Below are positions 17,436 to 25,121 of a DNA stretch of 64,000 nucleotides, one piece after another. This DNA comes from Mycolicibacterium sp. 018/SC-01/001. Lineage in GTDB: Bacteria; Actinomycetota; Actinomycetes; Mycobacteriales; Mycobacteriaceae. Where the stretch lies: assembly GCF_007096635.1 (NCBI RefSeq), contig NZ_VKAA01000018.1, positions 62,001 to 126,000 on the forward strand. Direction: 5' to 3'. A program made the position numbers and the translations under genes. Below the pieces are notes generated by a model that saw only the letters and a program-made list of their open reading frames with translations, did not search any database and was not told the DNA's origin. Each line of letters opens with the position of its first letter. The stretch's first letter is position 1.

Positions 17436-18155
17436 ATCAGCACCACCGACACCTCTGACCCCTCTGACCAGCGCTCCCGCGACGTGTGGATCGTGGTCCC
17501 CGCGTATCGCGAAGTGACCGTGGTCGCCGAGGTCATCGACGAGGTGCGTGCCGTGTTCCCGAACGTGGTCTGTGTCGACGACGGCAGTGGGGACGGCACC
17601 GGGGACGCCGCGCTGCGCGCCGGCGCCCACGTCATCACCCACCCCGTCAACCTCGGGCAGGGCGCGGCCATCCAGACCGGTGTCGAGTACGCCCGGGCCC
17701 GGCCCGCAGCCGCGCTGTTCGCGACGTTCGACGCCGACGGACAGCACCGCGTCGAAGACCTCGCCACGATGGTCGAGCACCTGCGCGCCGCGAACGTCGA
17801 TCTGGTGGTGGGCAGCCGCTTCGCGGGCGGCCCGACGCAGACGCCGCGGCTCAAACGCGCGGTGTTGCGGACGGCGGCGACTCTGAGCCGCTCCAACCGC
17901 AGCTTCGGGCTCACCGACGCCCACAACGGGCTGCGGGTGTTCAACCGGCGCGTCGCCGACGACCTCGACCTGACCATCAGCGGGATGGGCCACGCCGGCG
18001 AGTTCATCGCGCTGGCTCACGAAAAAGGTTGGCGGGTCACCGAAGTGCCCGTCGACATCCGCTACACGGACTATTCGAAGGCGAAGGGCCAGCCGTTGCT
18101 CAACGGGGTCAACATCGTCTTCGACGGCCTGTTGCGCAGGAGGACGACCCGATGA
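17436..18155 (+). CDS. ppgS: GT2 polyprenyl-phosphate glycosyltransferase (PpgS-like, Rv3631 homologue)
   Basis: A DPMS-type GT2 enzyme with 'WIVVPAYREVTVVAEVIDEV', nucleotide-binding 'VCVDDGSGDGTGDAA', metal-binding 'FDADGQH' and acceptor-loop 'LVVGSRFAGG'. The M. tuberculosis homologue makes polyprenyl-phosphate-GalNAc, source of the galactosamine on arabinogalactan. The first canonical start is GTG 17484 (223 residues). Homologous-looking sequence runs upstream to ATC 17436 (239 residues), which sits 7 nt after a -10 box; an ATG at 17429 is out of frame and stops at 17458. I give the ATC start; 17484 is the conservative alternative. The stop overlaps the next gene as ATGA. Confidence 0.85.
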   Translation: MSTTDTSDPSDQRSRDVWIVVPAYREVTVVAEVIDEVRAVFPNVVCVDDGSGDGTGDAALRAGAHVITHPVNLGQGAAIQTGVEYARARPAAALFATFDADGQHRVEDLATMVEHLRAANVDLVVGSRFAGGPTQTPRLKRAVLRTAATLSRSNRSFGLTDAHNGLRVFNRRVADDLDLTISGMGHAGEFIALAHEKGWRVTEVPVDIRYTDYSKAKGQPLLNGVNIVFDGLLRRRTTR

Positions 18156-18493
18156 ACTGGATTCAGGCACTGCTGATCGTGTCGGTGCTGGCGCTGCTGG
18201 TGTACCTGCTGCGTTCGCGCAGCAGCGCGCGCACCAAGGCGTGGGTGAAGGTGGGCTACGTCCTGTTCGTCATCGCCGGCATCTACGCGATCCTGCGTCC
18301 CGACGACACCACTGTGGTCGCCAACTGGCTGGGCGTCGATCGCGGCACCGATCTGCTGGAATACGTGCTGATCATCGCGTTCGCGTTCACCACGCTGTCG
18401 ACCTACATGCGGTTCAAGGACATCGAACTGAAGTACACCCGGCTGGCCCGCGCCGTGGCGCTGCAGAGCGCGCGCACGCCGGACAGCGAATGA
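18152..18493 (+). CDS. DUF2304 small membrane protein (Rv3632 homologue)
   Basis: A 113-residue protein with three hydrophobic helices ('WIQALLIVSVLALLVYLL', 'VGYVLFVIAGIYAIL', 'LEYVLIIAFAFTTLSTYM') and a basic C-terminal tail. DUF2304 proteins commonly follow DPMS-type GT2 genes. In mycobacteria the homologue Rv3632 is thought to partner PpgS at the membrane. ATG 18152 overlaps the GT2 stop (ATGA), consistent with a two-subunit complex. Confidence 0.9.
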   Translation: MNWIQALLIVSVLALLVYLLRSRSSARTKAWVKVGYVLFVIAGIYAILRPDDTTVVANWLGVDRGTDLLEYVLIIAFAFTTLSTYMRFKDIELKYTRLARAVALQSARTPDSE

Positions 18494-18500
18494 ACCGGGA

Positions 18501-19439
18501 TCAGAGCTCGCTGCGGAAGTAGTCGACCGTGCGGGCGATCCCGTCGCTCAGCGGTACCTGAGGCTGCCAGCCGAGCACCGAGCCGGCGCGGCTGTTGTCC
18601 AGGCAGGAACGCCGCACGTCGCCCAGCCGCGGCGGATGGAACTCGGGCTCGTCGGGTGTGCCCGCGGCCCGCGCGATCTCGCTGTGCAGCTGCCGCGTCG
18701 ACGTCTCCACGCCGGTGCCGATGTTGAAGCGCTGCCCGCTGCCCGCCTCCCCGGAGGCCCGCACGAACGCGTCGACGACATCGTCGACGAACACGTAGTC
18801 ACGGGTGTCGGTGCCGTCGCCGAAGATCTTGGTCGGCCGTCCGGCGAGCAGCGCGCGGGAGAAGATCGCGACGACACCGGCCTCGCCGTGCGGATCCTGG
18901 CGCGGCCCGTACACGTTGGCGGGCGCGATGTGGCTGCAGTCCAGGCCGTAGAGGTTGCGGAACATGCCGAAGTACACCTCGCCACAGACCTTGCTGGCCG
19001 CGTACGGCGACGCGGGGTCGAGCGGGTTGTCCTCATCGGTGGGGTAGCGCGGCGTGGCGCCGTACACCGACCCACCCGAGGAGGTGTGCACGACCTTGCG
19101 GACACCGGCCGACCGGGCGGCTTCGGCGAGCCGGACCGTCCCGACGACGTTGACGCTGGAATCGAAGACCGGCTCGGTGACCGAGCGGCTGACCGAGATC
19201 TGGGCCGCGAGATGGAAGATCACCTCGGGCTTGACGTCGGCCAGCAACCCGATCAGGTCGGCGTCGACGATGTCGGCCTTGACGAAGTCGAACGCGTCGT
19301 GGCGCTCGGCGGGCCCCAGGTTCTCGCTGCGGCCGGAACTGAGATCGTCGAGCCCCACCACCGAGTGACCTTCGACCAGCAGCCTGTCGACCAGCGTCGA
19401 TCCGATGAACCCGGCCGCCCCGGTGACCAAAGTACGCAC
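18501..19439 (-). CDS. galE1: NAD-dependent UDP-sugar 4-epimerase GalE1
   Basis: A 312-residue extended short-chain dehydrogenase. The NAD-binding motif 'TGAAGFIG' is at residues 6-13, the catalytic pair is 'SPYAASK', and an 'HTSSGGSVYG' active-site strand follows. It is homologous to Rv3634c, a UDP-glucose/galactose (and N-acetyl form) epimerase. The start GTG 19439 follows a TATGGT -10 by 6 nt (leaderless), which rules out longer in-frame starts. It converges on the PpgS/DUF2304 pair and plausibly supplies UDP-Gal(NAc) to it. Confidence 0.93.
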   Translation of the reverse strand: MRTLVTGAAGFIGSTLVDRLLVEGHSVVGLDDLSSGRSENLGPAERHDAFDFVKADIVDADLIGLLADVKPEVIFHLAAQISVSRSVTEPVFDSSVNVVGTVRLAEAARSAGVRKVVHTSSGGSVYGATPRYPTDEDNPLDPASPYAASKVCGEVYFGMFRNLYGLDCSHIAPANVYGPRQDPHGEAGVVAIFSRALLAGRPTKIFGDGTDTRDYVFVDDVVDAFVRASGEAGSGQRFNIGTGVETSTRQLHSEIARAAGTPDEPEFHPPRLGDVRRSCLDNSRAGSVLGWQPQVPLSDGIARTVDYFRSEL

Positions 19440-19445
19440 CGGGTC

Positions 19446-19451
19446 ACCATA
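19446..19451 (-). promoter_or_regulatory. -10 box of galE1 (leaderless)
   Basis: TATGGT on the minus strand lies 6 nt before GTG 19439. Confidence 0.55.
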
Positions 19452-19481
19452 CCGGCGGCGGCTCGGCCTCCCGCGCATCCG

Positions 19482-19487
19482 TACAGT
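19482..19487 (+). promoter_or_regulatory. -10 box of the GT-C-like gene
   Basis: TACAGT ends 10 nt before ATG 19498, giving at most a few nucleotides of leader. It is divergent from the galE1 promoter, 30 bp away. Confidence 0.4.
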
Positions 19488-19497
19488 CGCAGGCGTC

Positions 19498-21249
19498 ATG
19501 AAATGGGTCGTCCGCACTGCCGTCGCGGTGATCGCGCTGCATCTGGTGGTCCGGGCGGTGCTCGCGTTCGGCGGCTACTTCTACTGGGACGATCTGATCC
19601 TCGTCGGCCGCGCCGGCACCCAGCCGCTGCTCTCGCCGGGATACCTGTTCGACGACCACGACGGGCACGTCATGCCCGGTGCGTTCCTGGTGGCCGGCGC
19701 GATCACGCGACTCGCGCCGCTGGACTGGTTCGGTCCCGCGCTGAGCTTGGTGGTGTTGACGCTGGTCGCATCGCTGGCGCTGCTGCGTGCGCTGCACGTG
19801 ATCCTCGGGTGGCGCCCGGCGTTGCTGATCCCCCTGACGTTCGCGATGTTCACCCCGCTCGCAGTGCCGAGCTTCGCGTGGTGGGCGGCCGGGTTGAACG
19901 CACTTCCGATGATCGCCGCGCTGGCCTGGGTGTGCGCGGATGCGATCCAGCTCGTGCGGACGGGCTCCCGCCGCTACGCGGTGACTGGCGCTGCGGCGTT
20001 CTTCGGCGGTCTGCTGTTCTTCGAGAAGGCGGCCATCATCCCGTTCGCGGCCTTCGCCGTGGCTGCGGTGTACGGGCACGTGACCGGCGAGGCGACCGTG
20101 GCGCAGGTGTGGCGCCGCGGCCGAGATCTGTGGCTGGCGTGCCTGGCGCTGACCGTCGCGTGGATCGGCGTGTACATCGCGGTGGTCGACCAGCAGCGGT
20201 GGAGCTTCGATCCGGCGATGACGGGGGATCTGCTGTGGCGCTCGGTGACCCACGGCATCGTGCCCGGATTGGTGGGCGGGCCGTGGGACTGGCAGCGGTG
20301 GGCACCCGCCTCCCCGTGGGCGACGCCACCGGTCTCCGTCATGGTGCTCGGCTGGGTGGCGCTGGCCGCGACGGTGGCGGTGACGCTGTCACGGCGTCAG
20401 CGACTGGGTGTGGTGTGGGCGGTCGCGCTGGGCTACGCGGTGGCCTGCCAGGTGCCGATCTACCTCATGCGGTCGTCGCGCTTCACCGCGCTGGAACTCG
20501 CACAGACGCTGCGCTATCTCCCTGACTTCGTCGTGGTGCTGACGCTGCTCGCCGCGATCGGCGTCCTGGCACCGGCGCGCCGCGAGTCGCCGCGGTGGGG
20601 CCGTCCCGTGGTGGCCTGCGCGGTGACGCTGTTCCTGGGGAGCAGCCTTTACTCCACGTCGACGTTCCTGACCAGCTGGCGGGACAACCCGACCAAGGCG
20701 TATCTGCTCACCGCCGAGGCGGGGCTGGCGGCCGCGCACGCCGGCTCGAGCGCCCCGATGCTCGACCAGGAGGTCGATCCGCTGGTGCTGCAGCGCGTCG
20801 CGTGGCCGGAGAACCTGACCTCGCACATGTTCGCGCTGCTGTCCGATCGGCCCGAATTCAGCTCGGCGACAACGGATCTGAGGATGCTCGACTCGTCGGG
20901 CCGGCTGCGGGACGCGGTGGTCACGTGGGTGCGCAGTATCCGGCCCGGCCCCGACCCTCGGTGCGGATACCTGGTACAGCCGGACTTCCCGGTCCGCATG
21001 CCGCTGGACGGGCCTCTGCTGCCCGCCGACTGGACGGTCGAGCTGAATTACCTCGCCAATTCCGATGGTTCGCTGCTGGTCCGACTCAGCGAGGGCGACG
21101 AGGTCAAGGTGCCGGTGCGGCCCGGACTGAACCGGGTGTTCGTCAGGCTGCCGGGTGCCGGCGACGCGATCACCGTGCGGGCCAACACCGCCGCACTGTC
21201 GGTGTGCCTCGCCTCTGGGCCCGTCGGCTTCCTCGCCCCGAAAGGCTAG
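19498..21249 (+). CDS. Polytopic membrane protein, GT-C glycosyltransferase-like (Rv3635 family)
   Basis: A 583-residue protein with about 11 predicted helices in the first 420 residues, then an extracellular C-terminal beta-rich domain of ~160 residues. An acidic pair in the first loop after helix 1 ('FYWDDLILVGRAG') resembles the DD/DE motif of GT-C glycosyltransferases that use polyprenyl-phosphate sugars. The homologue Rv3635 is annotated only as a probable transmembrane protein. Sitting next to galE1 and ppgS, a role in transferring a lipid-linked sugar outside the membrane is plausible but unproven. Confidence 0.83.
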   Translation: MKWVVRTAVAVIALHLVVRAVLAFGGYFYWDDLILVGRAGTQPLLSPGYLFDDHDGHVMPGAFLVAGAITRLAPLDWFGPALSLVVLTLVASLALLRALHVILGWRPALLIPLTFAMFTPLAVPSFAWWAAGLNALPMIAALAWVCADAIQLVRTGSRRYAVTGAAAFFGGLLFFEKAAIIPFAAFAVAAVYGHVTGEATVAQVWRRGRDLWLACLALTVAWIGVYIAVVDQQRWSFDPAMTGDLLWRSVTHGIVPGLVGGPWDWQRWAPASPWATPPVSVMVLGWVALAATVAVTLSRRQRLGVVWAVALGYAVACQVPIYLMRSSRFTALELAQTLRYLPDFVVVLTLLAAIGVLAPARRESPRWGRPVVACAVTLFLGSSLYSTSTFLTSWRDNPTKAYLLTAEAGLAAAHAGSSAPMLDQEVDPLVLQRVAWPENLTSHMFALLSDRPEFSSATTDLRMLDSSGRLRDAVVTWVRSIRPGPDPRCGYLVQPDFPVRMPLDGPLLPADWTVELNYLANSDGSLLVRLSEGDEVKVPVRPGLNRVFVRLPGAGDAITVRANTAALSVCLASGPVGFLAPKG

Positions 21250-22043
21250 CGTTCCACCACGGCGAACCGGCGCAACGCCAGCGCCGGGTTCTTCTCCCGA
21301 ACCCGCTCGATCCGTTCGGGATTCAGCGTCGCCGAGACCATCCCGGCCTCCTCGCCGAGCGAAGAGAGCACCACACCCATGGGGTCGACGATCATGCTGT
21401 TGCCCGCGCCGTGCGCACCGCACTGGTCGGCGGCGGCGACGTAGATCGTGTTCTCGATCGCCCGGGCCCGGATCAGCGTGGTCCAGTGGTTCTCCTTGAG
21501 CGGACCGGGCACCCATTCGGCGGGAATCAGCACGACGTCGGCGCCCGCATCGACCAGGCGGCGCGTCGCCTCGGGGAAGCGCAGGTCATAGCAGGTCTGC
21601 ATCCCGAACGTCAGCCCGCCGACGGTGAAGGTCTCCGGCGCATCGACCACTCCTGCTCGCACGAAACGGGATTCGGAATAGCCGAACGCGTCGTACAGGT
21701 GCATCTTGCGGTACGCGGCGGTCACCTTGCCCCCGCCGTCGATGGCCACCAGCGTGTTGTGGATCTGGTCGGCGCGATCGGTGGTCTCGTTGATACCGGC
21801 GACGATCGTCACCGCCTGCTGCCGCGCGGTCTCCTGCAGTGCGGAGACGAACGGGCCGTCCAGCGACTCGGCCGAGGCGAGGAACCTCTCGTCCATCGCA
21901 GGCGCGGTGAACATCGAGTACTCGGGGAAGACGACGAGGTCCGCGCCCTGCGCCGCGGCCTCGGTGACGTAGCCGGTCACGGCCTCGAGGTTGGCGGCCT
22001 TGTCTTCGCCGGGGGCGAACTGCGCAACAGCGACCGTCGTCAT
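21246..22043 (-). CDS. Carbon-nitrogen hydrolase (nitrilase superfamily amidase)
   Basis: A 265-residue protein with the complete nitrilase triad: Glu41 ('VVFPEYSMF'), Lys113 ('YRKMHLYD') and Cys151 ('MQTCYDLRFPE'). It belongs to the omega-amidase/Nit-like branch that hydrolyses small amides; the substrate is unknown. It is the last gene of a minus-strand set (aldolase, MFS transporter, hydrolase). Its ATG overlaps the MFS stop as ATGA, and its 3' end overlaps the convergent GT-C-like gene by 4 bp. Confidence 0.93.
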   Translation of the reverse strand: MTTVAVAQFAPGEDKAANLEAVTGYVTEAAAQGADLVVFPEYSMFTAPAMDERFLASAESLDGPFVSALQETARQQAVTIVAGINETTDRADQIHNTLVAIDGGGKVTAAYRKMHLYDAFGYSESRFVRAGVVDAPETFTVGGLTFGMQTCYDLRFPEATRRLVDAGADVVLIPAEWVPGPLKENHWTTLIRARAIENTIYVAAADQCGAHGAGNSMIVDPMGVVLSSLGEEAGMVSATLNPERIERVREKNPALALRRFAVVER

Positions 22044-23386
22044 GTCTCACTCCTTGTCTCCACGGGTGCGGACATGCGGTCCATGCGCCCCAGAACCACT
22101 GTGTAGCAGAAAATCCCACCGACGAGGATCACGCCGGTGGCGATGAAGGCGCCGGCGAACGACCCGGTGCGGTCGACGACCACACCTGTGACGATAGGCG
22201 CCGAGATGCCGATCAGGTTGGCGACGAAGTTGACGATGCCCGCCAGAGAACCGGTGTATCCGTGCGGCGCGATCAGCGACACGATGCTCGACCCGGCGGG
22301 GACCGAGACCGCCAGGCCGGCTGCGCCGATCGACAGGAAGACCACCGCGACCTCGATCGTGTCGGCATAGGCCGCGCCGGTGACGGCCAGCGAGGCCAGC
22401 ATGCTCGTCACCAGCACGATGCGTCGCACCCGGGTGACGTCGCCCGTCCGGCGTGTCCACCGGTCCATCAGCACCCCGGCGATCAGGAACTGCGCGATGA
22501 CGGCGACCAGCCAGGGGATCATGCTGTAGATGCCGCCTTTGAGCAGGTTCACCCCGAATTCCTTTTCGAGATAGCCGGGCAGCCAGGTCAACAGCACGTA
22601 GTAGGCGTAGGTGTAGGACGCATACCCCAGGGCCAGACCCCAGGTCTTGCGGCGCCGCAGTAGATGCCCGACACCGCGCAGCGAGCCGGCGCCGGTGGCG
22701 TTCTCGTCCTCCGCCTCACCCGCGCGCAGGTGCTCCAGTTCGGCCGCTGACATCTTTCCCTGCGCGACGGCGACAGAAGGCGAGCGATACAGCAGCCACC
22801 ACGCGATCAGGTACAGCACGCTCAGCACACCGGTGAACAGGAACGCCGCATGCCAGCTGAACGTGGAGACGAGGAAGGCCATGATCGGAATGCCGATGAC
22901 GTTGGAGAGCTTGGCGCAGCCATCGAAAATCGCTGTGGCCGTGCCTCTTTCCTGCTTCGGGAACCATTGGCCGATCGCCTTCCAGCCGGCCGGTACCGTA
23001 GGCGCCTCACCGATGCCCAGCAGCAGCCGCGCCACGATCAGCAGGCCGAGCCCGCCGGCGGCCGCCGAGAGGAACGACGCGACCGCCCAGAGGAAGACGC
23101 CGACGCGATTCACCCACGGCACGCCGATCCGGTCGATGATCGTGCCGATGGGCATCTGCAGCATCGCGTACGTCCAGAGGAACGCCGATGCGACGACGCC
23201 CATCTGTGCGGCCGAGATGTCGAAATCGGCCATGATCGCCGGGGTCGCCACCGACAGATTGACCCGGTCGATGTAGTTGACGAACATCCCGGCACCCAGC
23301 AGGCCGCCGATGTACCAGCGGGTGCGGCCGATGCCGGAGGCGGAGGACGTCGCGGTGGCCGACGAAGTTTCCCGGATCTCGGTCAT
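22040..23386 (-). CDS. MFS transporter, anion:cation symporter (ACS) family
   Basis: A 448-residue, 12-helix major facilitator with the ACS signature 'NYIDRVNLSVATPAI' after helix 1 and the loop 2-3 motif 'GTIIDRIG'. ACS members import organic acids such as sugar acids, tartrate or phthalate. ATG 23386 overlaps the aldolase stop by one base (TGATG). Placed between an aldolase and an amidase under a divergent GntR regulator, it probably imports the substrate of that pathway. Confidence 0.92.
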   Translation of the reverse strand: MTEIRETSSATATSSASGIGRTRWYIGGLLGAGMFVNYIDRVNLSVATPAIMADFDISAAQMGVVASAFLWTYAMLQMPIGTIIDRIGVPWVNRVGVFLWAVASFLSAAAGGLGLLIVARLLLGIGEAPTVPAGWKAIGQWFPKQERGTATAIFDGCAKLSNVIGIPIMAFLVSTFSWHAAFLFTGVLSVLYLIAWWLLYRSPSVAVAQGKMSAAELEHLRAGEAEDENATGAGSLRGVGHLLRRRKTWGLALGYASYTYAYYVLLTWLPGYLEKEFGVNLLKGGIYSMIPWLVAVIAQFLIAGVLMDRWTRRTGDVTRVRRIVLVTSMLASLAVTGAAYADTIEVAVVFLSIGAAGLAVSVPAGSSIVSLIAPHGYTGSLAGIVNFVANLIGISAPIVTGVVVDRTGSFAGAFIATGVILVGGIFCYTVVLGRMDRMSAPVETRSET

Positions 23387-24159
23387 CACGGCGTCCCGGT
23401 GAGGCTCGGCAGCCGGTCGAGCTCGGCCACCTCGGCATGAGCGGCCGCGAATCCGGCCAGCAGCGCTCCGTGTTCCATGGTCAGCACCAGCTGGTCGGCA
23501 CCGTGCTCGAGGGCGAACTGCTTCTCGGCCGACGACCACGCCGGCAGCAGCCACGGCTTGCCCGCCGCTCTCGCGGCCGCCGCGATGGCGGCCAGGTCGG
23601 CGAAGTCGCCGTCGTCGCGGGTGTAGGCGCCTCTGGCGCGACGCAGCGAGAGATCCGACGGGCCGATGAAGACGCCGTCGACGGTGTCCAGTGCCAGGAT
23701 GTCGGCGATCTGCTCGATGGCTCCCGCGTCCTCGATCATGGGGTAGCACCGGGTGCGGGAGTCCTGCTCACGCACCCAGTCGTCGGTGAAGCCACCGTAA
23801 GCCGATGTCCGGCCGCCCGCGAAACTGCGGTCGCCCAGCGGGGGGAATTTGGCGAACGCGGTGATCTCGCGCGCATGGGCAGCGTTCTCGATGTGGGGAA
23901 TCGCGACCACATCGGCGCCGAAGTCGAGCGCCTGCTGGATCGGGCCTCGTTCCGGGCCGAGAACCTTCGCGATCACCTCGAGGCCGATCGCCTTGCACAG
24001 CGGGATGAAGCGTTCGAGGGCGGCGAGGTCGAACGTGCCGTGCTCGATGTCGAGCACCACCGCTCCGTACCCCACCTGGCGCGCGATCTCCGCAGCCGCG
24101 GTGTTGGGACCGGACAGCCACACGGCGTACCGGCGGTCGGGTCGCGTCGTCTGAAGCAT
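23386..24159 (-). CDS. HpcH/HpaI-family class II aldolase
   Basis: A 257-residue metal-dependent aldolase that cleaves 2-keto-3-deoxy or 4-hydroxy-2-oxo acids to pyruvate or glyoxylate plus an aldehyde. Family residues seen include the base-region His in 'VVLDIEHGTFD', the metal ligand Glu in 'YPMIEDAGAIEQI' and the Asp in 'VFIGPSDLSL'. ATG 24159 has GAGGAGG upstream, preferred over the in-frame ATG at 24213. First gene of the catabolic operon; the operator-like palindrome at 24216-24237 lies in its leader. Confidence 0.92.
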   Translation of the reverse strand: MLQTTRPDRRYAVWLSGPNTAAAEIARQVGYGAVVLDIEHGTFDLAALERFIPLCKAIGLEVIAKVLGPERGPIQQALDFGADVVAIPHIENAAHAREITAFAKFPPLGDRSFAGGRTSAYGGFTDDWVREQDSRTRCYPMIEDAGAIEQIADILALDTVDGVFIGPSDLSLRRARGAYTRDDGDFADLAAIAAAARAAGKPWLLPAWSSAEKQFALEHGADQLVLTMEHGALLAGFAAAHAEVAELDRLPSLTGTP

Positions 24160-24215
24160 GGGGAGGGCCTCCTCTCGGCAGCCGCTGCGGCGGCCGACAC
24201 CGTTTCCGTACATGT

Positions 24216-24237
24216 GTTGTATACACGGATATACAAC
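24216..24237. promoter_or_regulatory. GntR-type operator palindrome between aldolase and regulator
   Basis: Arms 24216-24223 (GTTGTATA) and 24230-24237 (TATACAAC) flank a 6-nt spacer. AT-rich TTGTATA/TATACAA half-sites suit FadR-subfamily GntR proteins. Its place between the divergent genes suggests autoregulation and control of the aldolase operon. Confidence 0.6.
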
Positions 24238-24276
24238 GTGTGTCCATTACTGTGGACGTGCAAGAGGAGGTTGTCG

Positions 24277-24936
24277 GTGTCGATGACAGTCAGCGAGCCC
24301 AGCTCGAACCAGTCCGCGCGCGATCGCGCCTACGAGTGGGTCCGCGACCAGATCATCAGCGGCACCCTGCCCGCCGGGCGGTTCCTCGACGAGGCCTGGA
24401 TCTCCGAGTCCGTCGGTACCTCCCGCACCCCGGTGCGAGAAGCGTTCCACCGACTCAACTCCGAACGCTTCATCGACCTGCTGCCGCGGCGCGGGGCGCA
24501 GGTCCGCAGTGTCACCACACGCGAACTCGAAGAGGTCTACGCATCCCGGCGGCTCATCGAAGGCCACGCCGCACGCGCGCTCTGCACCGTCGGCGCGGGC
24601 GCCCCGGTGAAGCTGCCTGCGCTCGCGACGGCCATGGAAGACGCCGGGCGCGAACAGGACTGGTTCACCGTCGCCAAGCTCGACCGCGAGTTCCACCGCG
24701 CGATCGTCGACGCCCACGGCAACTCCGTGCTGGTCGAGCTCTACGACGCCTTGCGGTCACGCCAGCAGCGAGTTGCCGTGCGGGCCTTGCAGATCAGGCC
24801 ACAGCGGGTTCCCGAGATCGACGCCCAGCACCGCGCGATCGTCGCGGCACTGGCCGACAACGACACCGAGTTGGTCACCACGCTGCTCAACGAGCACCTG
24901 CGCCCCATTCCGGAGATCCTGGCCGCATTGGACTGA
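24277..24936 (+). CDS. GntR-family transcriptional regulator, FadR/FCD subfamily
   Basis: A 219-residue regulator. Residues ~14-78 form the winged helix-turn-helix ('YEWVRDQIISGTLPAGRFL', 'VGTSRTPVREAFHRL'). Residues ~90-215 form an all-helical FCD ligand domain with the metal-site motif 'DREFHRAIVDAHGN' and a later His in 'DAQHRAIVAAL'. GTG 24277 is chosen because AGGAGG (24265-24270) is 6 nt upstream; ATG 24283 is the alternative. It is divergent from the aldolase operon and probably represses it, responding to a carboxylic-acid ligand. Confidence 0.92.
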   Translation: MSMTVSEPSSNQSARDRAYEWVRDQIISGTLPAGRFLDEAWISESVGTSRTPVREAFHRLNSERFIDLLPRRGAQVRSVTTRELEEVYASRRLIEGHAARALCTVGAGAPVKLPALATAMEDAGREQDWFTVAKLDREFHRAIVDAHGNSVLVELYDALRSRQQRVAVRALQIRPQRVPEIDAQHRAIVAALADNDTELVTTLLNEHLRPIPEILAALD

Positions 24937-24965
24937 GATCCGGGCCGTCCGGAGACGAGGACATG

Positions 24966-25041
24966 TGGAGCCGCCTGGGGGAATCGAACCCCCGACCTAT
25001 TCATTACGAGTGAATCGCTCTACCGACTGAGCTAAGGCGGC
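24966..25041 (-). tRNA. tRNA-Thr(CGT), CCA encoded
   Basis: Cloverleaf on the minus strand: 7-bp acceptor stem GCCGCCT/AGGCGGC, D-arm 'TTAGCTCAGTCGGTAGAGC', anticodon stem ATTCA/TGAAT with loop CTCGTAA (anticodon CGT, reads ACG), T-arm with GGTTCGATTCC and an encoded 3' CCA. It borders the aldolase/GntR cluster and could be an integration point. Confidence 0.95.
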
Positions 25042-25121
25042 CTGGTCGGGCGGCACCACTCTACGGCAGGGCACAGCGTGCACCCAATTCGACTCAGCCC
25101 CGCAGGGTCAGTTACCCAGGA

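Noticed and set aside
17429..17458. Nine-residue upstream ORF (ATG...TGA) before the PpgS-like gene
   Set aside because: His-rich and probably chance; more simply explained by the non-canonical ATC start discussed above.
24966..25041. tRNA-Thr as a prophage or integrative-element boundary
   Set aside because: No integrase and no second copy of the tRNA 3' end within the window; only the accessory nature of the neighbouring cluster hints at it.
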